From the NCBI RefSeq assembly GCF_003951285.1, contig NZ_RXFQ01000001.1, forward strand, positions 62,001 through 126,000: 64,000 nucleotides of DNA, read 5' to 3'. The position numbers and the translations under genes were made by a program. The notes under the pieces were generated by a model. It was not told where the DNA came from. It worked only from the letters and a program-made list of their open reading frames with translations, and did not search any database. The stretch comes from Variovorax beijingensis (lineage in GTDB: Bacteria > Pseudomonadota > Gammaproteobacteria > Burkholderiales > Burkholderiaceae_C). Numbering within the stretch: the stretch's first letter is position 1; the number at the start of each line of letters is the position of its first letter. Shown piece by piece: positions 37,123-44,742 of this stretch.

Positions 37123-38811
37123 ATGTCTGAATCTTTTGCCGACCTATTCGAAGAGTCCCTGAAGCGTTCCGAAATGCGCACCGGCGAGGTCATCACGGCC
37201 GAAGTCGTGCGCGTCGAACACAACCACGTGGTGGTCAACGCCGGCCTCAAGTCCGAAGCGTATGTGCCGATCGAGGAGTTCAAGAACGACAAGGGCGAAC
37301 TCGAAGTCCAGGCCGGCGATTTCGTTTCCGTTGCCATCGGCAGCGTTGAAAACGGCTACGGCGACACCATCCTCTCGCGCGACACCGCCAAGCGCCTCGC
37401 TTCGTGGCTCGCCCTGGAGAAGGCCCTGGAATCTGGCGACTTCGTCACCGGCACCACCAGCGGCAAGGTCAAGGGCGGCCTCACGGTGCTTGTCAACGGC
37501 ATCCGCGCCTTCCTGCCGGGCTCGCTGATCGACACGCGTCCGATCAAGGACCTGACCCCGTACGAGAACAAGACCCTCGAATTCAAGGTCATCAAGCTCG
37601 ACCGCAAGCGCAACAACGTCGTGCTGTCGCGCCGTGCCGTGGTCGAAGCCAGCATGGGCGAAGAGCGCGCCAAGCTGATGGAAACCCTGAAGGAAGGCGC
37701 AGTCGTGCGCGGTGTCGTCAAGAACATCACCGAATACGGTGCGTTCGTGGACCTCGGCGGCATCGACGGCCTGCTGCACATCACCGACATGGCATGGCGC
37801 CGTGTCCGCCACCCGAGCGAAGTCGTTCAGGCCGGCCAGGAAATCACCGCCAAGATCCTCAAGTTCGACACCGAGAAGAACCGTGTCTCGCTGGGTCTCA
37901 AGCAAATGGGCGACGATCCGTGGATGGGCGTTTCGCGCCGCTACCCGCAATCGACCCGCCTGTTCGGCAAGGTCACGAATATTGCCGATTACGGTGCGTT
38001 CGTCGAACTCGAACCCGGCATCGAAGGCCTGGTGCACGTCTCCGAAATGGACTGGACCAACAAGAACATCGCTCCGAACAAGATCGTCTCGCTGGGCGAC
38101 GAAGTCGAAGTCATGGTCCTGGAAATCGACGAAGACAAGCGCCGCATCAGCCTGGGCATGAAGCAGTGCAAGGCCAACCCGTGGCAAGAGTTCGCGCAGA
38201 ACACCAAGCGCGGCGACCGCGTCAAGGGCCCGATCAAGTCGATCACCGACTTCGGCGTGTTCGTGGGCCTGGCTGCCGGCATCGACGGCCTGGTGCACCT
38301 CTCGGACCTCTCGTGGAACGAAGCCGGCGAAACCGCCGTTCGCAACTACAAGAAGGGCCAGGAAGTCGAAGCGATCGTGCTGGCCGTCGACGTCGACCGC
38401 GAGCGCATCAGCCTGGGCATCAAGCAGCTCGACAGCGACCCGTTCACCACCTTCACCACGGTGAACGACAAGGGCCAGATCGTGACCGGCAAGGTCAAGA
38501 CCGTGGACGCCCGCGGCGCTGAAATCGACCTCGGCGAAGACATCATCGGCTACCTGCGTGCTTCGGAAATCTCGCGCGACCGCGTCGAAGATGCCCGCAA
38601 CGTGCTCAAGGAAGGCGACGAAGTCACCGCCATCGTCGTGAACGTGGATCGCAAGACCCGCAACATCCAGCTGTCGATCAAGCAGAAGGACATGGTCGAC
38701 GAACAAGGCGCCATGGCCAACCTGAGCCAACAGTCGGCACGCGAAAACGCGGGCACGACGAGCCTGGGCGCCCTGCTGCGCGCCAAGCTCGACAACAACG
38801 ACAGCAAGTAA
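37123..38811 (+). CDS. rpsA: 30S ribosomal protein S1
   Basis: 562 residues with six S1 (OB-fold) repeats: two divergent ribosome-binding repeats at the N-terminus (about 20-90 and 105-175), then four RNA-binding repeats (about 190-262, 277-350, 365-435, 450-525) carrying [53 protein letters not shown] and the weaker [17 protein letters not shown]. Acts in mRNA docking. Codon use is strongly biased, as for a highly expressed gene. Followed by a strong terminator. Confidence 0.98.
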   Translation: MSESFADLFEESLKRSEMRTGEVITAEVVRVEHNHVVVNAGLKSEAYVPIEEFKNDKGELEVQAGDFVSVAIGSVENGYGDTILSRDTAKRLASWLALEKALESGDFVTGTTSGKVKGGLTVLVNGIRAFLPGSLIDTRPIKDLTPYENKTLEFKVIKLDRKRNNVVLSRRAVVEASMGEERAKLMETLKEGAVVRGVVKNITEYGAFVDLGGIDGLLHITDMAWRRVRHPSEVVQAGQEITAKILKFDTEKNRVSLGLKQMGDDPWMGVSRRYPQSTRLFGKVTNIADYGAFVELEPGIEGLVHVSEMDWTNKNIAPNKIVSLGDEVEVMVLEIDEDKRRISLGMKQCKANPWQEFAQNTKRGDRVKGPIKSITDFGVFVGLAAGIDGLVHLSDLSWNEAGETAVRNYKKGQEVEAIVLAVDVDRERISLGIKQLDSDPFTTFTTVNDKGQIVTGKVKTVDARGAEIDLGEDIIGYLRASEISRDRVEDARNVLKEGDEVTAIVVNVDRKTRNIQLSIKQKDMVDEQGAMANLSQQSARENAGTTSLGALLRAKLDNNDSK

Positions 38812-38822
38812 GCTGCCTCCGA

Positions 38823-38860
38823 AGACAGAGCAGGCCCTGGGGCCGCTCTGTCTTTTTTTT
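38823..38860 (+). terminator. intrinsic terminator of rpsA
   Basis: AGACAGAGC / GCTCTGTCT stem with an inner GGCC/GGCC pairing and a run of eight T. It insulates ihfB, which lies 23 bp on. Confidence 0.88.
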
Positions 38861-38882
38861 CGTCCACGTTTTTGTTTGGCCT

Positions 38883-39197
38883 ATGACCCGCTCTGACCTC
38901 GTCGAAGAACTCGCAGCGCGCTTCGCGCAGCTGACGCACCGCGATGCCGAATACGCCGTCAAGACCATCCTCGATGCGATGAGCGATGCGCTGGTGCGCG
39001 GGCACCGCATCGAGATCCGTGGCTTCGGCAGCTTCTCGGTCACCCGGCGTCCGCCGCGCATCGGCCGCAACCCGCGCTCGGGCGAGAGCGTTCAGATCCC
39101 CGAAAAGCGGGTGCCCCATTTCAAGCCGGGCAAGGCCTTGCGCGAGGCCGTCGATGCCAAGACCGCCGAGCTCGACGCCAAGGGCCGCAAGGCCTGA
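38883..39197 (+). CDS. ihfB: integration host factor beta subunit
   Basis: 104 residues of the HU/IHF family: [28 protein letters not shown] at the N-terminus, [28 protein letters not shown] as the DNA-inserting arm with the tip Pro of RNP, and [14 protein letters not shown] at the end. Works with IhfA to bend DNA, for instance at sigma-54 promoters such as that of glnA. It follows the rpsA terminator, as in many proteobacteria. Confidence 0.95.
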   Translation: MTRSDLVEELAARFAQLTHRDAEYAVKTILDAMSDALVRGHRIEIRGFGSFSVTRRPPRIGRNPRSGESVQIPEKRVPHFKPGKALREAVDAKTAELDAKGRKA

Positions 39198-39242
39198 TCG
39201 CATGGATGCAAACGTAGAATGCTCCCGGCAACGGGAACGGCT

Positions 39243-39581
39243 ATGAAATACCTCCTGTGGCTGCTCAAGGCAGCCATTTTTTTTACGCTTTTTGCTTTCG
39301 CGCTGAACAACCAGCACGACGCGACCGTCTATTTCTTCTTCGGCACGCATTGGCGCGCGCCCCTGGTGCTCGTCGTGCTCGCGGCTTTCGCCGGCGGCCT
39401 CGTGGTGGGTGCGCTCGGCATGCTGCCCGGATGGTGGAAGCACCGTGCGGCGGCGGCGCAGGTGCCGGCCACGCGCGGCGACGAAGCCGCGGCGCCCGCG
39501 CCATCCACGCCTGCTCCGGCAGCGGCGCCGTCGTCCATCTCCGCCACCGACCTACCCACCGTACGCCAACATGGACTTTGA
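39243..39581 (+). CDS. lapA: LapA-type two-helix membrane protein (DUF1049)
   Basis: 112 residues. Two membrane helices (about 4-20 and 40-64) with the DUF1049/LapA pattern FALNNQHDATVYFFFG and VVLAAFAGGLVVGALGML, then an Ala/Pro-rich cytoplasmic tail. Its end overlaps the lapB start by 11 bp. With LapB it adjusts lipopolysaccharide synthesis at the inner membrane (known for E. coli LapA/LapB). Confidence 0.85.
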   Translation: MKYLLWLLKAAIFFTLFAFALNNQHDATVYFFFGTHWRAPLVLVVLAAFAGGLVVGALGMLPGWWKHRAAAAQVPATRGDEAAAPAPSTPAPAAAPSSISATDLPTVRQHGL

Positions 39582-40749
39582 TCCCAGCTGGCTGCTGATC
39601 AGCCTGCCCGTTGCCTTTGTCCTGGGCTGGCTCGCCTCACGCTTCGACATCCGGCAGCTCAAGCTCGAGAACCGGCAAGCCCCCAAGGCGTATTTCCGCG
39701 GCCTCAACTTTCTTCTCAACGAACAGCAGGACCAGGCCATCGATGCCTTCATCGAGGCCGTGCAGAACGACCCCGACACGCAAGAGCTTCACTTCGCGCT
39801 GGGCAACCTGTTTCGTCGGCGCGGCGAGTACCAGCGCGCGGTGCGCGTGCACGAGCATCTGCTGGGACGCGGCGACCTGAGCCGCAGCGACCGCGAGCGC
39901 GCCCAGCACGCGCTGGCGCAGGATTTCCTGCGCGCCGGACTGCTCGATCGCGCCGAAGCCGCGCTGCAAAAACTCGAGGGCACGCGCTACGAGAACGAGG
40001 CGCGGCTTTCGCTCCTTGCCATCTACGAGCGGTCGCGCGAATGGGCCCAGGCCGCCGCCGTGGCGCAGAAGCTCGACGAATCCGACCAGGCCAGCTACAG
40101 CACGCGCCGGGCCCACCACCTTTGCGAGCAGGCCTCCGAACAGGTGGCGGCCGGCGATCTGGCCGCGGCCGGCCGGCTGCTCTCCGAGGCGGTGGCGCTG
40201 GCCCCGCAGGCGCCCCGCCCCGCCATCGACTCCGCCACGCTGCAACTGCGCAATGGCGACGGCGCCAAGGCCTTCGACACCCTCGCCGCGCTGAGCGACA
40301 CCGCCCCGCTCGCCTTGCCGCTGTATGCCGCTGCGCTGCAGCAGGCCGCGGTCGCCGCCCATCGCGAGGGCGAAGCGCTCGCGCTGCTGCAAAGACACTA
40401 TGACGAGTCGCCCTCGATCGACGTGCTCGAAGCGCTGATCGCGCTCGGCGGCTCGCCGACCAGCGCGATTCCTGCGGCCAACGGCCAGCCACTCGCTCCG
40501 CGCGACGGCTACATCGCGCACCTCGCCCAGCAGCCTTCGCTGGTTGCCGCCTCGCGCTGGCTTGCGGGCGAGCGCTTCGAGCACGAGCAGTTCCACCCGC
40601 AGGTGCAGCGCGCGCTCGACCAGGCCACGCGGCCGCTGATGCGCTACCGCTGCGCCGCCTGCGGCTTCGAGGCGCACCAGCATTTCTGGCACTGCCCCGG
40701 ATGCCAGGCCTGGGACAGCTATCCGCCGCGGCGCGTCGAGGAGCTCTGA
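39571..40749 (+). CDS. lapB: LapB (YciM) lipopolysaccharide assembly regulator
   Basis: 392 residues: an N-terminal membrane anchor (DPSWLLISLPVAFVLGWLASRFD), a stack of TPR repeats (about 45-330, e.g. RGLNFLLNEQQDQAIDAFIEAVQ, ELHFALGNLFRRRGEYQRAVRVHEHLL) and a C-terminal rubredoxin-like metal site YRCAACGFEAHQHFWHCPGCQAWDSYP with four Cys. LapB connects FtsH to turnover of LpxC. Overlaps lapA. Confidence 0.93.
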   Translation: MDFDPSWLLISLPVAFVLGWLASRFDIRQLKLENRQAPKAYFRGLNFLLNEQQDQAIDAFIEAVQNDPDTQELHFALGNLFRRRGEYQRAVRVHEHLLGRGDLSRSDRERAQHALAQDFLRAGLLDRAEAALQKLEGTRYENEARLSLLAIYERSREWAQAAAVAQKLDESDQASYSTRRAHHLCEQASEQVAAGDLAAAGRLLSEAVALAPQAPRPAIDSATLQLRNGDGAKAFDTLAALSDTAPLALPLYAAALQQAAVAAHREGEALALLQRHYDESPSIDVLEALIALGGSPTSAIPAANGQPLAPRDGYIAHLAQQPSLVAASRWLAGERFEHEQFHPQVQRALDQATRPLMRYRCAACGFEAHQHFWHCPGCQAWDSYPPRRVEEL

Positions 40750-40755
40750 GCCACA

Positions 40756-40774
40756 TTCCGAACACGTTTCGGAA
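40756..40774. promoter_or_regulatory. perfect palindrome between lapB and the comEA-like gene
   Basis: TTCCGAACACGTTTCGGAA: seven-bp arms around a five-base centre, 126 bp before the next start. There is no T run, so it looks more like a protein-binding site than a terminator. The binding protein is unknown. Confidence 0.35.
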
Positions 40775-40899
40775 CAATGCTGAACGCGGCCCCTGCGGCG
40801 CGCCGGGCCGTCAACGCGCCTTTCCCTGAATCGTTGAACGCGAGCCGGCGTCTTCTGCCGGCGAACTGTGATCTCAACAAATCAGGGAGTTTGAAAATC

Positions 40900-41241
40900 A
40901 TGCTGAAGAAAATCCTGGCCGTGATGGCCATGCTGCTTGCCGCTGCCTCGTTCGCCGCGGTCGATGTCAATAAGGGCACGGCGGCCGATCTCGATGGCAT
41001 CAAGGGCGTCGGCCCTGCGATGTCCAAGCGCATCCTCGATGCGCGCAAGGAAGGCGAGTTCAAGGACTGGCCCGACTTCATGCAGCGCGTGAAGGGCGTG
41101 AAGGAAAAGAAGGCCGAGAAGCTGCCGGCCGAAGGGCTCACGGTCAACGGCAAGGCCTTCGGCGGCCACGCAGGCGAAGCAGTTGCCTCGAAGGCAGACA
41201 AGCCCGCCGTGGCAGCCGCTGCCAAGCCGGCCAAGCCCTGA
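40900..41241 (+). CDS. ComEA-like helix-hairpin-helix protein, exported
   Basis: 113 residues. Signal peptide (MLKKILAVMAMLLAAASFA), then a single HhH module VDVNKGTAADLDGIKGVGPAMSKRILDARKEGEFKDWPDFMQRVKGVKEKKAEKL, whose GIKGVGP hairpin binds DNA phosphates, and an Ala/Lys-rich tail. ComEA proteins bind incoming DNA in the periplasm during transformation; one HhH and no other competence genes nearby make that role tentative. A longer upstream frame lacks the signal peptide at its start, so the ATG before it is chosen. Confidence 0.85.
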   Translation: MLKKILAVMAMLLAAASFAAVDVNKGTAADLDGIKGVGPAMSKRILDARKEGEFKDWPDFMQRVKGVKEKKAEKLPAEGLTVNGKAFGGHAGEAVASKADKPAVAAAAKPAKP

Positions 41242-41300
41242 TCGAAACGCTCGGGGCCAGCGGGCCGATGCCGCGCTCGCGGCATGCCCGCAACCCGGTG

Positions 41301-41326
41301 AAAGCCGCCGCAAGGGCGGCTTTTTT
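41301..41326 (+). terminator. intrinsic terminator of the comEA-like gene
   Basis: AAGCCGCC / GGCGGCTT stem with a short GCAAG loop and six T. Confidence 0.85.
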
Positions 41327-41452
41327 GCGTGCGCCGCAGCAGCAAGGCAGGCCACTGCGCAGCGCCGCGTGGCAGGGAAATGCCTCAGAAGTGGCCCGGA
41401 ATTTGCACGTATGCTCGCGTTCGTTTTCACTTTCATCCGTTCCGGAGCGCTC

Positions 41453-42421
41453 ATGAATCACAAGTTCGGCATTGCCCTCGCTGGCCTCACCCTCGGCGCC
41501 GCGGCCTTCGCGCAAACCAAGTGGGACCTGCCCACGGCCTACCCCGCCAGCAACTACCACACCGAAAACATCACGCAGTTCGCGAGCGACGTGGAAAAGG
41601 CGTCCGCCGGCAAGCTCAAGATCACCGTCCACGCGAATGCCGCGCTGTTCAAGGCACCCGAGATCAAGCGCGCCGTGCAAGGCGGACAGGCCCAGTTGGG
41701 CGAGATCCTGCTGGTGAACTACCAGAACGAATGGCAGATGTTCGGCGCCGACGGCATCCCGTTCCTGGCCGACAGCTACGACGCCGCATGGAAGCTCTAC
41801 CAGGCGCAGAAGCCGGCGCTTGAAAAGAAACTGGCCGAGCAGGGCCTGGCGCTGCTGTACACCGTGCCGTGGCCGCCGCAGGGCATCTACGCGAAGAAGC
41901 CGATTTCTTCGGCGGCCGACCTCAAGGGCGTGAAGTGGCGTGCCTACAGCCCCGCCACCGCACGTGTCGCCGAGCTCGTCGGCGCGCAGCCGGTCACCGT
42001 GCAGCAGACCGAACTCTCACAGGCCATGGCCACGGGCGTGATCGAGTCCTACATGTCCTCGGGTTCCACCGGCTACGACACCAAGACCTACGAATACATC
42101 AAGAACTTCTACGACACCCAGGCCTGGCTGCCCAAGAACGCGGTGCTCATGAACAAGAAGGCCTTCGACGCGCTCGACAAGCCCACGCAGGATGCGGTGC
42201 TCAAGGCAGCCGCCGAGGCGGAGAAGCGCGGCTGGGAGCTGTCGAAGAAGAAGACGCTCGAATACATCGAGCTGCTCAAGAAGAACGGCATGGCCATCCA
42301 CGTGCCTTCGGACCAGCTCAAGGCCGACATGAAGAAGGTGGGCGACACCATGCTCAAGGAGTGGCTTGAGAAGTCCGGCTCCGAAGGGCAGGCCGTGGTC
42401 GACGCGTACAAGAAGATGTGA
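41453..42421 (+). CDS. dctP: TRAP transporter substrate-binding protein (DctP family)
   Basis: 322 residues. Signal peptide to about residue 20 (FAQ), then the DctP fold: SNYHTENITQFASDVEKASAGKLKITVH, IKRAVQGGQAQLGEI, and KGVKWRAYSPATARVAELVGAQPVTV, where the Arg in WRAYS aligns with the carboxylate-clamping Arg of the family. Delivers a carboxylated solute to the DctQM permease encoded immediately downstream. The specific ligand is unknown. Confidence 0.92.
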   Translation: MNHKFGIALAGLTLGAAAFAQTKWDLPTAYPASNYHTENITQFASDVEKASAGKLKITVHANAALFKAPEIKRAVQGGQAQLGEILLVNYQNEWQMFGADGIPFLADSYDAAWKLYQAQKPALEKKLAEQGLALLYTVPWPPQGIYAKKPISSAADLKGVKWRAYSPATARVAELVGAQPVTVQQTELSQAMATGVIESYMSSGSTGYDTKTYEYIKNFYDTQAWLPKNAVLMNKKAFDALDKPTQDAVLKAAAEAEKRGWELSKKKTLEYIELLKKNGMAIHVPSDQLKADMKKVGDTMLKEWLEKSGSEGQAVVDAYKKM

Positions 42422-42438
42422 GGCAGCGCCGCCTACTG

Positions 42439-42945
42439 ATGCGCAAGACACTCGATTTCCTCTACGACAGCGCCGCCGCCCTGGCGGCGCTTTTCATGAT
42501 CGGCCTGCTCGCGATGGTGCTGCTCTCCATCGTCGGGCGGCAGATTCACCTCAACGTGCCCGGCATCGACGCCTACGCCGGCTACCTGATGGCTGGCTGC
42601 GGCTTCCTCGCGCTGGCCCACACGCTCAAGCGCGCCGAACACATCCGCGTGACGTTGGTCATGCAGAGCCTCGGCCCGGCAGCGCGGCGCTGGCTCGAAC
42701 GCTGGGCCGTGAGCGTTGCGGCGCTGCTGGCGCTGCTGTTCGCGTACTACAGCGTGCGCCTGGTGATGCAGTCGATCGAATACAACGACATCTCCACCGG
42801 CAACGACGCCACGCCGCTGTGGATTCCGCAGCTCGGCATGGCCATCGGCGCGGTGATCTTCGCAATCGCCGCGATCGACGAAGCCGTCATCGAGTGGAAG
42901 GGGCGCCCGCTGCGCACGAACCTGGAGGCGATGCGCCATGAATGA
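42439..42945 (+). CDS. dctQ: TRAP transporter small membrane subunit (DctQ)
   Basis: 168 residues with four membrane helices (about 12-35, 48-65, 92-112, 130-150) and the family motifs ALFMIGLLAMVLLSIVGRQIHLNVPGIDAYAGYLMAGCGFLALAHTLKRAEHIRV. Starts 17 bp after dctP; its stop lies inside the dctM start region. Couples the receptor to the large subunit. Confidence 0.9.
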   Translation: MRKTLDFLYDSAAALAALFMIGLLAMVLLSIVGRQIHLNVPGIDAYAGYLMAGCGFLALAHTLKRAEHIRVTLVMQSLGPAARRWLERWAVSVAALLALLFAYYSVRLVMQSIEYNDISTGNDATPLWIPQLGMAIGAVIFAIAAIDEAVIEWKGRPLRTNLEAMRHE

Positions 42946-44239
42946 CGTGGCAATGGCGGCGCTGCTGATCGCCACGCTGTTCCTGATCCTCGGCAGCGGC
43001 GTGTGGATCGGGCTCACGCTCTCGGGCGTGGCGTGGATCGGCATGCAGCTGTTCTCCTCGCGCCCCGCCGGCGATGCCATGGCCGTCACCATCTGGGGCT
43101 CCGCTTCGGGATGGACGCTGACCGCGCTGCCGCTGTTCCTGTGGATGGGCGAGATCCTGTTCCGCACGCGGCTTTCGCAGGACATGTTCAAGGGCCTCGC
43201 TCCCTGGATGCAGAGCCTGCCGGGCCGCCTGCTGCACACCAACGTGGTCGGCTGCGCGGTGTTCGCCGCGGTCTCGGGTTCGAGCGCCGCGACCTGCGCG
43301 ACCATCGGCAAGATGAGCCTGCCCGAACTCAAGCGACGCGGCTACCCGGACAACATGGTGATCGGCACACTGGCCGGCGCCGGCACGCTGGGCCTGCTGA
43401 TTCCGCCTTCGATCATCATGATCGTCTACGGCGTCAGCGCCGACGTGTCGATCTCCAAGCTGTTCATCGCGGGCGTGGTGCCCGGACTGCTGCTGGGCCT
43501 GCTGTTCTCGGGCTACATCATGTTCTGGGCGCTGCGGCATCCGGATCAGGTGCCGCCGGCCGACCTCAGGATGTCCTTCGGCGCGAAGCTGCGCGCCTCG
43601 CTGTCGCTGATCCCGGTGGCACTGCTGATCCTCGCCGTGCTCGGCTCCATCTACACGGGTTTCGCCACGGCCACCGAAGCCGCCGCGGTGGGCGTGGTCG
43701 GCGCGCTGATCATTTCCGCGGCGCAAGGCTCGCTGAGCTGGACCAACTTCAGGGAGGCCCTGCTCGGCGCCACGCGGCTCTATTGCATGATGGCGCTGAT
43801 CCTCGCCGGTGCCGCCTTCCTGACGTTGTCGATGGGCTACATCGGCCTGCCGCGGCACCTGGCGGAGTGGATCGCCTCGCTGGGCCTTTCGCAGTTCCAG
43901 CTGGTGGTCATGCTCGCGGCCTTCTTCATCGTGCTGGGCTGTTTCCTCGACGGCATTTCGGTCGTGGTGCTCACCATGGGCGTGGTGATGCCGACGGTGA
44001 TCGCCGCCGGCATCGATCCCCTCTGGTTCGGCATCTTCGTGGTGCTGGTGGTCGAGATGGCACAGATCACGCCGCCGGTCGGCTTCAACCTGTTCGTGCT
44101 CCAGAGCATGACGGGACGGGACCTGCTGTACATCGCCCGGGTCACGCTGCCGATGTTCTTCCTGATGGTGGCGGCCGTGCTGATCATCTACTTCGTGCCG
44201 CAACTGGTCACCTGGCTGCCGCGGCAGATGGCGCCATAA
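42938..44239 (+). CDS. dctM: TRAP transporter large membrane subunit (DctM)
   Basis: 433 residues with about twelve hydrophobic segments. Characteristic stretches: GSSAATCATIGKMSLPELKRRGYP, GTLAGAGTLGLLIPPSIIMIVYGVSADVSISKLFIAG, and EMAQITPPVGFNLFVLQ. This subunit carries the sodium-driven transport path. It overlaps dctQ by 8 bp. The three genes form a complete TRAP system; no regulator or catabolic enzyme for its substrate lies beside it. Confidence 0.94.
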   Translation: MNDVAMAALLIATLFLILGSGVWIGLTLSGVAWIGMQLFSSRPAGDAMAVTIWGSASGWTLTALPLFLWMGEILFRTRLSQDMFKGLAPWMQSLPGRLLHTNVVGCAVFAAVSGSSAATCATIGKMSLPELKRRGYPDNMVIGTLAGAGTLGLLIPPSIIMIVYGVSADVSISKLFIAGVVPGLLLGLLFSGYIMFWALRHPDQVPPADLRMSFGAKLRASLSLIPVALLILAVLGSIYTGFATATEAAAVGVVGALIISAAQGSLSWTNFREALLGATRLYCMMALILAGAAFLTLSMGYIGLPRHLAEWIASLGLSQFQLVVMLAAFFIVLGCFLDGISVVVLTMGVVMPTVIAAGIDPLWFGIFVVLVVEMAQITPPVGFNLFVLQSMTGRDLLYIARVTLPMFFLMVAAVLIIYFVPQLVTWLPRQMAP

Positions 44240-44273
44240 CCAGCACCGCCGGGCGTGCCCCGACAATAGGCCC

Positions 44274-44651
44274 ATGCTGCTTCCGATTATTGCCATCTGC
44301 ATGGGCGCTTCCGTGGGCGCGCTGGCGCGCTGGGGCCTGGCACTCTGGTTTGGTGCTGGCGGGCTCATGCCCTGGGGCACGCTGGCCGCCAACCTGATCG
44401 GGGGCTACCTCATCGGCGTGGCCATTGCCTCGTTCCAGTTGCTGCCCGACCTCGATCCGGCCTGGCGGCTCGCGCTGGTCACGGGCTTTCTCGGCGGCCT
44501 GACGACCTTCTCGAGCTTCTCGGCCGAGGTCGTGACCATGCTCCTCGAAGGCCGGCTCGGCGTGGCGCTGCTCACGGCAACGGCCCACCTCGGAGGATCG
44601 CTGTTCCTGACCTGGCTGGGCATACGCAGCGTGCAGGCCCTGGCCGCCTGA
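44274..44651 (+). CDS. crcB: fluoride ion channel CrcB/Fluc
   Basis: 125 residues, four helices. Motifs GALARWGL, GTLAANLIGGYLIGV (pore Asn) and GFLGGLTTFSSFSAEV (Phe-box, TTFSSF) are those of dual-topology fluoride channels. Expels fluoride passively. Only 34 bp separate it from dctM, too little for the fluoride riboswitch found before some crcB genes. Confidence 0.94.
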   Translation: MLLPIIAICMGASVGALARWGLALWFGAGGLMPWGTLAANLIGGYLIGVAIASFQLLPDLDPAWRLALVTGFLGGLTTFSSFSAEVVTMLLEGRLGVALLTATAHLGGSLFLTWLGIRSVQALAA

Positions 44652-44721
44652 CGGGTCGCCCCATCGCCGGGCGGCAAAGCCGTCGATCTTCGCGGGTTTC
44701 CGCAGGAATTTTCGAGGGGGC

Positions 44722-44740
44722 CGGTCGATAGAATCGACCG
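44722..44740 (+). promoter_or_regulatory. hairpin and possible -10 box abutting the mrpA start
   Basis: CGGTCGAT-AGA-ATCGACCG is a perfect eight-bp inverted repeat ending two bases before the mrpA ATG. It contains TAGAAT (44729-44734), a good -10 box that would put the transcription start at or next to the ATG (leaderless mRNA). Alternatively the hairpin would mask translation initiation. Confidence 0.4.
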
Positions 44741-44742
44741 CA

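Noticed and set aside
44240..44273. Fluoride riboswitch before crcB
   Set aside because: Only 34 bp separate dctM and crcB and no riboswitch core is visible.
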